DNA of 64,000 nt from Isoetes taiwanensis. Taxonomy: Eukaryota; Streptophyta; Lycopodiopsida; Isoetales; Isoetaceae. The stretch lies in NCBI GenBank assembly GCA_021234155.1, contig JAJEKV010000108.1, forward strand, positions 276,415 through 340,414, given 5' to 3'. This document shows, one piece after another, positions 24,866 to 35,660 of this stretch; the stretch's first letter is position 1; every line of letters starts with the position of its first letter. The translations under genes and the position numbers were made by a program. The notes beneath the pieces were generated by a model. It was not told the origin of the DNA and did not search any database. It saw nothing but the letters and a program-made list of their open reading frames with translations.

Positions 24866-25165
24866 ATTGTGAATATAGGTGACATTATAATGGTTCTATT
24901 TTATTTGCCAATTGACTAGAAAAATCATCATCCACAGCTTCATATAAAATTGAACACTAAATGGTCTGTGCGTCTAAGCTAGAGATCTAGGATCATTAGG
25001 CACATGTAGCTTGTTTATATAGTGCACAAGAAGATAAATTTTATAAATAGATTGAAATTCAAGCAGCTTAAGATTATTAGACAGTTTAATGGCCTTATTC
25101 AATACGATAAAGCTAGTTTTCTCCACAGATCCGATATCAAAAGGATCAAATTCAATCATGCAGCT
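24866..25165 (-). pseudogene. duplicated last exon and 3' flank of the DJ-1/PfpI gene
   Basis: The minus strand reads EFDPFDIGSVEKTSFIVLNK, clearly matching EYDPQPPFDAGSVERVDSVI in the last exon of the DJ-1/PfpI gene at 25708-25917. The 3' flanks also match: ctgtgcatgtag-type blocks with ggtgacattgtaatgg at 25500-25690 recur in altered form at 24866-25020. It is therefore a decayed tandem duplicate of the gene's 3' end, with no upstream exons found here. Confidence 0.75.
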
Positions 25166-25238
25166 TCCTTATATATTTACAAAGACAGATCGTTGAAATA
25201 CAAAGGTTTGAACCATCCAGCAGGCCTACGATTTATGA

Positions 25239-25336
25239 GGGGTTAATTCTCCTTTCAAGTGGATTATGCAAATAACCCACTCGGGCTACGACCTTGTGGG
25301 TTATTTGCATAACCCATAAGAAGGAAGGGTTGACCC
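25239..25336. repeat. foldback hairpin, family 1
   Basis: The outer arms ggggttaattctcctttc and its partner gaaggaagggttgacccc enclose a long inner stem, tatgcaaataacccac / gtgggttatttgcata. The loop is about 17 bp. Sequence and layout resemble the hairpin at 7424-7509. Confidence 0.7.
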
Positions 25337-25519
25337 CTTTCACGGATCAAGAAGATTGTAAGCACTACAAGCGACCAGATCTGGAGTGGGAGCAGTATGG
25401 GCTACCGGACCTGGAGCGGGAGATTATCAAGATAATATGCAGTGGGTTATCACAGTAATCCACCATGCCGGTTTGTTCTGCGTTCTAACTCCATTAGATA
25501 TGACGGTTGAATAGGTGAC

Positions 25520-25690
25520 ATTGTAATGGCTATATTTATTCATCGGTTGAACTAGAATAACTGAACACTGTGTGCATGTAGCTGTAGATCTAATAAAAGT
25601 CATCAGCCACATGCAACTTGTTTATGTACTCTGTGCATGTAGGCTGTAGATCTAGTAAATATCATCAGCCACATGGAGCTTGTTTATTTA
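25520..25690. repeat. short tandem duplication downstream of the DJ-1/PfpI gene
   Basis: The block ctgtgcatgtag..ctgtagatctag...catcagccacatg...cttgtttat occurs twice in a row (about 25567-25630 and 25630-25690). A diverged third copy is near 24963-25020. Confidence 0.7.
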
Positions 25691-25707
25691 CCACTAAAAT
25701 ACAGCTT

Positions 25708-28700
25708 TTAAGATAATTTACTATTATACAATTCAATGGTCTTGTTCACTATGACAGAGTCTACTCTCTCCACAGATCCGGCATCAAAAGGAGGTTGGGG
25801 ATCATATTCAATGAGCAGCTGACAAGCTTTGGCAATCTCTTCCCCGTTCAACAAAGAAGCCAAAAAAAATCCCATATCTATTCCAGAAGAAACCCCTGCA
25901 GATGTAATAATCTTTCCCTGCACAATGAAATAAAAACAAAAACACCAATTTAATCCTTCATGCCATTCTCAATTTGATGTCCTTAAACAACTGCTCTCGT
26001 GTGATTATCAAATCGCAGCAACCTCCACTCTTGGATCAACACCTTGGCAGTGGAGTAATTTGCCATAACCCATTGCTCCTCATAAATTAACCATTCAAGG
26101 GGTGAAATTGAAAAGATTATTAAATCAATGGTGATAATCACCTCCAACAAATTTGTTTAAGGGACTCCTCCCCCAAAAAAAAAAAAACCCTCTCTACCGC
26201 CAAGAGAGTTTATTTTTATATCGAGTTTGTTTCCCATAATTTTTGCATGGGGGATGGTTAACGTCCTCTTGTCGATAGAGTAGAACTTCTCTTGTCGGTA
26301 GAATAGAATAGAATAGAATAGAATAGAATAGAATAGAATAGAATAGAATAGAAATGAGTTGGATTTTAATATCCATCAAGACGTAAACAACAAATAGGCG
26401 CTGCTCGCTCAAGGCCCTATCTCTATCCGCCACGTGGCCTCTTCTTTCTTTTCCAAGTTGTTTTTACTTGACTTTCTTGCTTGTGTTAAGAATCTGGGAT
26501 AAAGGCAAAGCAAGAATCAACTAAAGAGAGCAATAGAGCAAGCAAGAGAAAGAACGGCTAACTTCAAATTATGAATGTAGAGTACATGTACTTATAGAAC
26601 AAAGCTGATTCTAACGTCTCTATCCTAACTAACTATGCTAACGCCACCGATCCTTGATGTGGCTCAAATATGGCTTACATGCATCTATCTTAACGGCCTC
26701 TCTTAAGCCATATTTGCATAGTAAAAGAAAAACTAGCCACAGAAAACATCCTCCCTTAAACTAACGTTTACTAATGTAAGATCCTAGCTTCTAGTACATA
26801 TATTCGCCCTCCTCCTCTTCATTCTCGATGAGAAGAGTCTTGAACTTCAATTGCAACCAAATTTCGTTCGTAAGTAAGAGAGAGCTTGGACATTTCAAAG
26901 AAGAGGTGCTTCTTCAATCTTGGAGCATTCTTTGAACCGGTGACCCTTGCCACCACATTTAGAGCAAAAGCGATGGGGACAATCTTTGAGCCAATGCCAG
27001 TAAAACAATCACCTCTTTTTAACTTTAGGATCTTTCTTTTGAACCCGGATGGTAGAAGGCACATCACCCACTTTCTTGCTTTGATGTTGCGGTTTGATAT
27101 CTTGTGTAATAAAATGGAGGATAACTCGATCTAATTTGATTGGCGTCTCCCTTAACTCAATAGCCGTGGACTACATGATCAAAAGTCGATGGAAGCCCAT
27201 GAAGTAAGGACTGGATAACGCCTTTGTCTTCCAAATGCACACCCATGTCGACCAAAGCCACTCGAAGTCTACATGATCTTGCCAAGATAGTCATGCATGC
27301 CTTTGCGAATCGTAAAGCTTGTTATCATGCATGACATCCTTTTAGGTAACAAATCCTCGCATCATTGGTATTTTCATAGGCGATTTAAGTCGATCCCATC
27401 TTCGCAGTTGAAAGTCTTCAACCCCGCAATGTGATTCCCAACAGCCAGGATCAAGACTCATCTTGAGCATTCCCAATGCTTTTTGTCTTTGATCTTCTTT
27501 GTCGCTTCATTTTTAACGGTGAAACTTGGGTCTAAAACATCATCCGCACCATTGAACCCAAGTGCTCCTTCAAATAGATTTTCCATCCGCATAATTTTCT
27601 CCTCAGAAGGATGGAATTCGATTATGAGGAAGCTTCCGGGCCTCCATCTTCACCAAGAAATATGCAACGATCTCCACCAAGAAATAACTAATGGAGGAGC
27701 TTTGTCGACAAAAAAGGAAGCCTCCCGCCTAAATTTAGGCGCTAAGAAAACGCCTCGAAAAAGGTCTTTGAACCTATATTGGGCAAACGATTTTGCCTCA
27801 ATAAACAATCACACGCCCAACCAATGGACCTCAAAGGCCACGATTGGCCTTCTCCTCCACAGATTTTGGCCCTCAGGCCAAAACTCTCGAGCCTAAATTA
27901 CGCCAAGACCGGGGCCGCAGTGGAATTAGCCCGATCTTGGCCTCCTCGAATGGACCGCTATCAACTCCTATGCACTCCTGATCCGGCCTTCGGCGCCTTG
28001 GGCTCGATACCATGTTAAGAATCGGATAAAGGCAAAGAAGAATCAACGAAAGAGAGCAATAGAGCAAGCAAGAAAGAACGGCTAACTTCAAATTATGAAT
28101 GTAGAGTACATGTACTTATAGAACAAAGCTGATTCTAACGTCTCTATCCTAACTAACTATGCCACGTCACTTGATCCTTGATGTGGCTCAAATATGGCTT
28201 ACATGCATGTATCTTAACATCTTGGACCGTTGGATTGGCGACATATGGCGCTAAGCGGATGCTCATCTGTTGTCCACGTAATAGGAAAGTCCATTTATCG
28301 ATGGACTTTCTGACGTCAAACTTGCCTCCGCTGCTGGCATCGACGCGGAGTTTCACGTTAGGAAAGTCCAGGACTTTCCTATATACACAAAGGTCATAAG
28401 AACCCGGGGCTAGTATAACCTGCTGACACCCCGAAATTTAAGCCCCGGGGTGTTTCTTGTATGCAAAAAGGCCATAGGAACCCTGGCCTAGTAAGGAGAC
28501 TTCTAGTTTGCGCCCCCCGTCCCAGTAAAGACGACGGCCTGCAGCAGTGAATATGACAGAGTACAGAACAGCCCACCAGATAAGACAAAAAAAACTCACG
28601 GAAAGCAAATCAACCCGAGCAATCACCTGCTTTGCAGCCGTAGTCTTCACCGGGACGGGGGGCGCAAACTAGAAACTAGCCGCCCAGTATAAGGGTCCGG

Positions 28701-29616
28701 TCACATGAAGCTGGTAACAGGGATTCGTTGCCGTTGACAGGAACCGAATTGTTTTGCTTGGGTCACATGATCCTGTCAAAGGAAGGCTTCCACGTTGCAA
28801 AGAAAGACCGGAAGCAAGAAAATTTGGCGCGCCTGTGTGTGATCAAGAAGAGGGATTGTGCCAAGTGCTAGAAAATCTTCCAGCTGTCCTCATCTCTGAG
28901 ATCCCTGTTGACGGCAATGCTTCCATCCGATGCAGAAGCCCGCTGAACGGATCCCTATCAACAGGGTTTCTTCCCTGTCAAAATCTGGCATGTGACCCTT
29001 TCCATTTCTACGATTGACGGCTTGTGAACCCTGTTGACAGCATCATGTGACCGGACCCTAATCAGGATTTAGCAACACAGCAATTAAACATTCAAGTTTA
29101 AAAATACCTGCTGAATTACTCGTTCTGCAGAAGGTGTAGCTCCATATTTAGACAAATCGTCATAAGAAGCCCAATGGCTAGTAGCTTCCAGCCCGTCCAA
29201 AAGGCCTGCAGCTCCAAGCACGAGGGCGCCAGTGCAAACAGAAGTAGTATATTTGGAAGTTTCGTGTGCCTGGAAAAAAAAACCCCAAAAAATTTCACAT
29301 TAAGATGACTCAATTGCTGGAAGGGAAAAAAGAAAAACAGGATCACCTTTCTGATCCAAGTTAGAAAGTCATCGTCCTGCAGCGGCAAGAGCTTGGTTGG
29401 GCCTCCTGGAACTATGAGGATATCGGGAGATGGTATATCCTGGAGGGTTGCAGTGGCACAGATCTGGATCATCCCTACATCTGCTGTGTAGCGGCCTGTT
29501 GTTTTGCTTACAAAAGTGACTGTCGTATCCGGTAGCCAGTGCAATGGCTCGTATGGACCTATCGCGTCCAAGGCTGTGAAGCCTTCCCATATCGGTATTG
29601 CGATTTGTAGCACCAT
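25708..29616 (-). CDS. DJ-1/PfpI family protein, three exons
   Basis: Three exons join cleanly with GT-AG borders: 29616-29347, 29269-29108 and 25917-25708. They give 213 residues with no stop. Exon 1 starts MVLQIAIPIWEGFTALDAIG and carries PDILIVPGGPTKLL. Exon 2 has SVCTGALVLGAAGLLDG with the nucleophile-elbow Cys at residue 102, then ATSHWASYDDL. Exon 3 has SAGVSSGIDMGFFLASLLNG. This is the class-I-glutamine-amidotransferase-like fold of the DJ-1/PfpI family, closest in wording to isonitrile-hydratase-like members. The substrate in plants is unknown to me. No targeting peptide is evident, so it is probably cytosolic. Intron 1 is 77 bp. Intron 2 is 3.19 kb and holds a gag-only retrotransposon and two inverted-repeat elements. 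The open frame and intact splice sites suggest a working gene. Confidence 0.88.
26299..26352. repeat. pentanucleotide microsatellite (tagaa)n
   Basis: About 11 perfect copies of tagaa/gaata, inside intron 2 of the DJ-1/PfpI gene. Confidence 0.95.
26484..28219 (-). mobile_element. gag-only non-autonomous LTR retrotransposon in an intron
   Basis: Two direct repeats of about 207-212 bp (26484-26695 and 28013-28219) begin tgttaagaatc and end at or near atcttaaca on the plus strand. On the minus strand the upstream LTR is followed at once by tggtatcgagccc (28000-28012), a primer site close to the plant initiator-Met type. The 1.3-kb interior carries a gag-like part (HLEDKGVIQSLLHGLPSTFD near 27180-27240). 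It also has a CCHC zinc knuckle (CSKCGGKGHRFKEC, 26924-26966), but no protease, integrase or reverse transcriptase. The flanking 5-mers gcttg and tcttg match at 4 of 5 positions. It depends on a copia-like helper and has frameshifts. Confidence 0.82.
28287..28385. repeat. paired short palindromes (ggactttcct)
   Basis: Two hairpins share the arm aggaaagtcc: aggaaagtccatttatcgatggactttct near 28282-28310, and aggaaagtccaggactttcct near 28360-28380. They may be ends of a small element. Confidence 0.5.
28501..28671. mobile_element. 171-bp inverted-repeat element (MITE-like)
   Basis: The arm ctagtttgcgccccccgtcc (from 28507) continues for about 42 bp with few mismatches and is inverted at 28628-28671 (ending gggggcgcaaactag). 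No target duplication is obvious. It lies in intron 2 of the DJ-1/PfpI gene, 20 bp from the next MITE. Confidence 0.7.
28693..29058. mobile_element. Tourist-like (PIF/Harbinger) MITE
   Basis: The ends gggtccggtcacatga and tcatgtgaccggaccc are perfect inverted 16-mers, with weaker pairing to about 34 bp. They are flanked by taa on both sides (28690-28692 and 29059-29061). A 3-bp TWA duplication and GGG-starting ends fit the PIF/Harbinger group. At 366 bp it has no transposase. Its right edge is 47 bp from the splice donor of exon 2. Confidence 0.82.
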
Positions 29617-29655
29617 CGCTCCTTTTTCTTACCACACTAGAACTGAATCGATTTG

Positions 29656-29665
29656 ATTTTTATAG
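29656..29665 (-). promoter_or_regulatory. candidate TATA box of the DJ-1/PfpI gene
   Basis: On the minus strand, ctataaaaatc lies about 45 bp upstream of the start codon at 29616. That spacing would imply a very short leader. Only the motif and position support it. Confidence 0.35.
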
Positions 29666-30950
29666 CTAGAATTGAATTGAATTGGTCATCCATTGTCTGT
29701 TTATTTGTTCACTGAGAAGAAGATTTTATAGGAAGGAGTAATTTTGCTCTGGCCGCCGCCAGAAAATTTCAACCCAATAATAGTGATGAAGAAAATTTCT
29801 CAATAATAGTGATGAAGAACTTTACTCATCTTGATACGTCTGAAGAGTTTAGTTTATATCCTCAAGTGTGGTATTTGAATTAGTCATTGTATTCAAACTA
29901 GGAAGTTGATACTGTTGGATTTAAATGCTTAATGCATGTTTGCATGAGGTCCTACATTCATTAGCTTCCTGTCTAGAGGGCATAAATTCAATAATTATTG
30001 GAGCATGGCCCATACAACACATATTTCTAGACTTATATGGAGTGTAAACGAGAATGAACATTAGTTATTTCACTAAATTGGTGGCTGGTCAAAACACCTG
30101 TGTTTAGATGTCGTAGCTGCTCTTTTGCTGACTAAAATCGTTTGAAATTGAAGTTTGTAGTTAATCAAAGAGTGGGGAAACTTTCAGCACTAGTGGCTTT
30201 AAATTTCATTTCCAAAGATATTATGCAGTAGGAGTCAAAGCGATTGACTGTTTGTGGAGGCCATGAATAGGCTGATGAAGCTTGGGAATGCAACAAATGA
30301 AGAATTGCTGGAGACTTTAAAAATTGATAACAGTTAGAAATAGTCCAAAAGGGACTAACTGATTTTGGGACTAACTGACTGTTCAAAGACGACGCAACTC
30401 GCTTTCCAAGGTTTGTCATTTGTTGCCATCCCTTCTTCTAAAAGGGTCCATCATTTTAGCAGCTATTATCTAATAAACAGACCACATACATACTCATGTT
30501 TGAACTATATCAAGTTTTTCTATAGCACCATTCTATATTCCAAATAGACTTCAATCACATTTCTGTATGAAAATTTTATAGAATTACGTGAACCCTATAA
30601 AAGGAACCGTGAAAAGGTCCGTTGGATTGCTTTGCCAAGTTCAACGACATTTGCTTACTTGCCAACCACATTTTTGAAGGTCTTGAATAAAGATCCTCTT
30701 ATTTCTTTTGAAGATTGATATTCTTTAGACATTCATATTCTAGTCACTTGGCATTAAGATGCTACTCTAAAGAAGGCTAAGATGTGAACAAACCATGGAG
30801 TACATACTAACTATGATGACATCCTATTGGTTTAGGTCTTCAGATTATGCAAGTAATCTCAACGTTCCTCCAAGTTTTCAAAGTTGCAGTTTAATGGCGT
30901 AAACTGAGATGCCTCGACGACTGCATACAAACTATTCAGGTTTTCTTTTT
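29666..30950. other. intergenic, no gene recognised
   Basis: AT-rich. A short plus-strand stretch near 30240-30340 (EAMNRLMKLGNATNEELLET) looks coding-like but has no recognisable family. A tandem of ggactaactgat occurs near 30352-30380. Confidence 0.45.
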
Positions 30951-30960
30951 CCTACAGGGT

Positions 30961-32510
30961 ATGCTCCTCCGGGATCTTCTGACCATAGCTCGCCCATGTA
31001 AACACGCCAGACAGATCTGCACCATTGCCAGAAGGACCCCAGATTTTGCTGGAAAAATACCATCCAATGCTGCTGGATGCAGTACACAGTCTATTGTCTC
31101 CTGCCTCAAGAAATGTGCTAGCACAAAGTCCATTCTAGAAGGTAAGTTGATCCATCGTAAAATCATTCAAAATGGTCTAGTGGATGAGAGGTTTTTAATT
31201 AGTCATGTCATCCAGATGTATGAGAAATGTGGAGCTGTGGCAGAAGCAAGGGCAGTGTTTGACAATATGGCAGGCAGTAATTCTTTCTCATAGAATATCA
31301 TGATGGGGGTTTATATCCAGAAAGTTCTGCCGCAGGAAGATCAAGAAATTTTTGAAAGGATGCCTAACAGGACTGTAGTATCATGGAATGCTATGACTGC
31401 AGCTTATGCCCAGCATGCACAACTTGAAGTGGCACTTGAGCTATTTAGACTTATGCCTCAGAGGGATGCATTTTCCTGGAATGTGTTGATTTCTGGTTAT
31501 GTCCAACAGAGGGAATTAAAGGAGGCCCTTCATATATATAATCAAATGACTCCACATGATGTAGTATCAGCAACTACAATCATTGGTGCTTTAGCTCAAA
31601 GGGTGATCTCAAAGAGGCTGCTAAGATCCTTGAAAAGATGAATCAGAGGGATGTTGTCACCTGGACTGCCATGGTTGTAGGATATGCCAAGCATGGGCAT
31701 TTGGCAGAAGCCCTTCAACTCTTTCAATGATTTCGCGATATGGTTGCCTGGAATGCCATGATATCGGGTTATGCTCAACAAGGACACCTTGAAAAAGCCC
31801 GACAATTGTTTTGGCAAATGCCAAGCCAGGACGTGGTCTCTTGGAATCCCATAACATCTCAGCAAGGTCAAGTGAATGATGCTCTCCATTTCTTTGAACA
31901 AATGTGATGGAAAGGCTTCAATCCAGACAAGGTTACTTTTGTTAGACTTGTCGATGCATATGCAAAAAGAACAGCCTTCACTGAAGGCAAGGAGGTGCAT
32001 TTTTACATCATAGAATCTGGATTAGTATCAGATGGTGTTTTGTTAAATGCCCTTGTTAATATGCATGCCAAATGTGGGAATCCAAGTCATGCACGCATCA
32101 TCTTTGACAAAATGTCACAAAAGGATGTGTTTTTGTGGACTGCCATGATTACAGCATATGCTCAGCTTGGGCGAGGTTGTGGTGTACTAAATTTAATTTA
32201 GGAAATGCAACTGACTGGTGCATTGTTTGATGAGGTAACATTCTGTAGCATTGCCTTGTCTACGTGAGCAAAGAACATGGTCTGGTGCCAGCAGTGGAAC
32301 ATTTCAATTGCACGATTGACACCTTTTGTTGAACAAAATGGCTTGATGAAGCAGAGGCTTTGCTTCTCAATGTCCCAGTTGAACCGAACCAAACATCATG
32401 GACTGCCATGCTCGGTCCTTGCAAATTTAACATGGACATTGAACGAGGAAACTGTGCTGCTCTTCAGGTTTCCCAGTTGGATCTAGATAATGCTGCAGCT
32501 TTTGTGCTGT
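30961..32510 (+). pseudogene. PLS-type pentatricopeptide repeat protein, broken
   Basis: Repeats typical of land-plant PPR proteins follow one another on the plus strand: EGKLIHRKIIQNG (near 31137), MYEKCGAVAEARAVFDNM, PNRTVVSWNAMTAAYAQHAQ, PQRDAFSWNVLISGYVQQ, QRDVVTWTAMVVGYAKHGHL, SQDVVSWNP, LVSDGVLLNALVNMHAKCGN and SQKDVFLWTAMITAYAQLG. Near 32380 the E-domain-like VEPNQTSWTAMLGPCKFNMD appears. PPR proteins bind organellar RNA, often for editing. At least four stops or frame changes break it (near 31292, 31600, 31730, 31907 and 32200). No DYW domain is visible downstream. No organelle-targeting peptide is evident in MLLRDLLTIARPCKHARQ, though that stretch is basic and could be one. Confidence 0.85.
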
Positions 32511-33875
32511 TATCATACATCTCCTTTAAACTTTTCCCCTTCTCCGCATTTTCTCCCTTCCCACTTTTCCTTTTCCCTTTTTTTTTTTCATATTTTCCAA
32601 TTTCTTCTTTTCCGTCTATCTTTTTTGGATTGCCCGTAGGGCAACCCCTGGGGAGTATGGGGCAAGACGTATAGATGGCCGCGATTTAAGAATCTTGTAG
32701 CATATCTCTTGTCGACGGCTGTGGACTTTTGGGATTTGAGGGATCCCTGAATACGTTTAGACGGCGTGGATTCCATATGAGCTTGGCGGAGGGTGGGGAT
32801 GTGGTCGCCAGATCTTTCAGGCTCCAAGCCTGTCGTCCACTGGTGTCTGCCCAGGGACGGATTTCGGGTAAGCTGCTATGGTCATAGGATCCTTTATTGG
32901 AGCTGTTGTGCAGTTATTTTATGGATTGGATTCGGGAAGGAGAAGGGTGTTGTTCCCTATTTGCACGCAGCCCTTGAGGTGATTGAAGTGATTGATTCGT
33001 GATAGATGTAAGAACTCCAAGAGGAGATGACTGTTGCAAATTACTATGGTCAAAAACATGGTCGCCAGCTGATATTGGCGCACATTTTTTGCCTTGATAA
33101 AAAAATTGCATGGTCTTGGGAATCCTTTGTATTAATTTTTCATGTCAGATGAATTTCGCAGAGGATAATTCCTATCGAAACATAGATTCTGCAGATTCAG
33201 TATTTGAAGTATCCAAACAGTGCATCATGGCTTCAAGTTTTTGTTATTCCTTTCCGATTTGAGCTTCTCTGCCCTATTATGATACCATTTTGATGAAGGT
33301 GGATGCTTCAGCCTAAGTTTAGAAAATCCTTTTCATATGTATTCGAAGTTCATTGACTGGGATCTTCAGATGCATGATGAGAAGACATATACTCCTGCTG
33401 TTGCTACAAAGGAAAACCACTAAGGATGCAAGACTTTCAAGGAAAACCGCTAAGGATGCAAGCCTGCGTCATAATCTACATAAGACAGTTCCAACGGAAT
33501 CCGGATGCTCAAAATTCATGTAGCTGCACTACTAATTTTTGTTAAGGTAGGGAGAGTTTGAATTATGGTAATGCAGGGTAGTATTTTTCATTCATTGTTT
33601 TTAATTCATTTCACTATCTATAGTGCAATAAGTTGCACTGGAGCTTTGAGCTGTCCCATGCTGCTTTGTATTGCTTCTGTGCTCATTTGATTGCTATCTG
33701 CTACTTTGATTTTGTTGCCTTGCTTAACATGCAGAGTATTTATTCTGTCTGATCATTTGATACTTGCTCCCTACCTGATTATGGGTATCAATTAAGAAGA
33801 TTACGGCACTGTTGTCATTCCATGGAACATGCATGACTGGCATTTTAAATGTTCATTGTCAATTTATTTGTACAG
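32511..33875. other. no gene recognised
   Basis: A pyrimidine-rich patch lies at 32520-32620, followed by mixed AT-rich sequence. Earlier exons of the LPA1-like gene would be expected here but I could not identify them. A direct duplication of aaggaaaaccRctaaggatgcaag is present at 33409-33462. Confidence 0.4.
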
Positions 33876-35309
33876 GTTCGGGTATGGCTGGGGGAGAACT
33901 CTGATCATTACTATGTACTCTCTAGATTTCTTCTAAGTCGTATGCTCACTGTGACTAAGGTAATCAGCTGCATTTTGTGCTATTACAGTTTTTCAGAATA
34001 TGCATATATCATGTTATGAAATTAATTGCATCGTTTGTTACTCAAAACGTTTTCAGATACCAAATCATGTGGTGATCAAGAACTCACTTGAACTAAAGAA
34101 GCTGCTTGTGGACAATAGTCTTCTGGATGTGCAAACCTCTTTAAGGTAATATGCATTTTCCACCTTTAAAAAGTAAGTTTTACAAGTCACCACATGCATT
34201 GTCTTCAGAGGAACACATTGTGAGATGCCAAGTTTTTGCCAATATTAAGAATAGGCTTTTCTCCAAACGTCATTCTCCTGTTTTACAATAATTAGCTTTA
34301 GATTTTTCCATTTCCAGAATTGCACCTGACAGATTATCTTCATTTGAGAATTGGTGTAGTTTATAATGGGCAGATCATGAAATATAGATACAAGATGTTA
34401 GGCCATCTGATCTGCAGACAAAAGTAGGCTGTTTAAAACTATTTCCAAGCCATGATTTGTGAAGCCACAATTGATATTTCAAAACCAGAATGACAAGATC
34501 GACGTTTATGGTATTTTCATAGTAGGGTATTCAATTTACATTTTCTAAATTTGGATCCCTTAAGCTTTGCCTTCTTCGGTTGCATGCGTTTTGCTATTTA
34601 TTACCAACGCAAAGTGCTGTGGATTTTTTAGTTAATGGAGCGACGTGGTTATGGAGAAGAATATATAATTCGCTATAAAATGATTACCCGGTAATATTTT
34701 TACCATTATCTCTAGGATTTAGTCATAGCTGGCATGCCTAAGATTGCATGCATTTAAGAGTTTGCTTGGCTTCAACTGGGTTGAAAAAGCTGTTTGCAGT
34801 GCAACTTTTATAATGTAAGGAAATTTCTGCCTTGTTCAAAGAAATTAACTAGAATGCAAAAATGAAACTTTTACAATGTAAGGAAAAGTCTGCCTTTTTT
34901 TCTTGTATTATCCCTAAGGATCACTACTGTCCTGCTTGCTGCATTGGGCATTTACTGCTGGAATTTTGTCTGTTAGCTATTGTTTTTCCTTGAATTAGTA
35001 GTAAATTCTCATCCACTTCTGTATAATAGATCTGAAAATTGTCAATTGCACTGCTTTCTTTCAAAAACATGGTATTGAAGGTGTCTTGTACAACTTTTGC
35101 TTAGTCAACCAATTCAAGCATGTGGCTAAAATGTTAAACGTTCGGATGCTGTCTACGGTGAGCGCCCATAATACTCACATTGGCACCTTGTCAGGTTCCA
35201 TCATCAAAGGATTCCACTTATTATATTGGTTTGTGGTACTGCATGTGTTGAAATGTCAACCATTGCAACACAATTAGCTCAAAGATTGAACCTACCAAAT
35301 GTTCTTCAG
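33876..35309 (+). pseudogene. LPA1-like P-loop NTPase fragment, four exons
   Basis: Four exon-like blocks bounded by AG and GT match the plant LPA1 / 2-phosphoglycerate-kinase-like P-loop family in order. They are 33876-33959 (VRVWLGENSDHYYVLSRFLL), 34057-34145 (NSLELKKLLVDNSLLDVQTS), 34632-34690 (MERRGYGEEYIIRYKMITR) and 35195-35309 (FHHQRIPLIILVCGTACV, then EMSTIATQLAQRLNLPNVLQ). The Walker A motif should read G-x4-G-K-S-T, but here it is GTACVEMST, so both the second Gly and the Lys are lost. The joint between the second and third exons is out of phase. No earlier or later exons are found; a palindromic repeat begins 150 bp downstream. The family acts in inositol-phosphate/phytate metabolism; this copy should be dead. 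Confidence 0.85.
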
Positions 35310-35462
35310 GTTAGTTTCAGTTAATCATAGTACTGAATTACAGTGATTGCTAGCTGAATGGCAATTTGCATAGCAGCTTTTTTTGTGAGATGAAGTTGAT
35401 TCAAAATTCTTGAGCCTAAATGATCCAAAGAAGGGGCATGTAAATTAGCATTATGTATACAG

Positions 35463-35660
35463 GAATGTCAATTTACTTGACATTCCCCGAGATGGAAACT
35501 GAGGCGGCGGAGCTCAGAGTAGCCACTGTTGACATCTCGGGAATGTCAAGTAAATTGACATTACCGTAACGTGGAAAACGATTAGATTCAACCCGTCGCC
35601 AAGAATGTCGAGTAAAAGGCCTGAATGTCGGGTAAAAAATCTGAATGTCGGGTAAACACG
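35463..35660. repeat. nested palindrome plus gaatgtcgggtaaa repeats
   Basis: The arm gaatgtcaatttacttgacattccccgagatg (35463-35494) is inverted almost perfectly at 35532-35562 across a 37-bp loop, and each arm contains its own palindrome (aatgtcaa/ttgacatt). It is followed by three copies of gaatgtcRRgtaaa between 35602 and 35655. It may be the end of an unrecognised element that truncated the LPA1-like gene. Confidence 0.8.
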
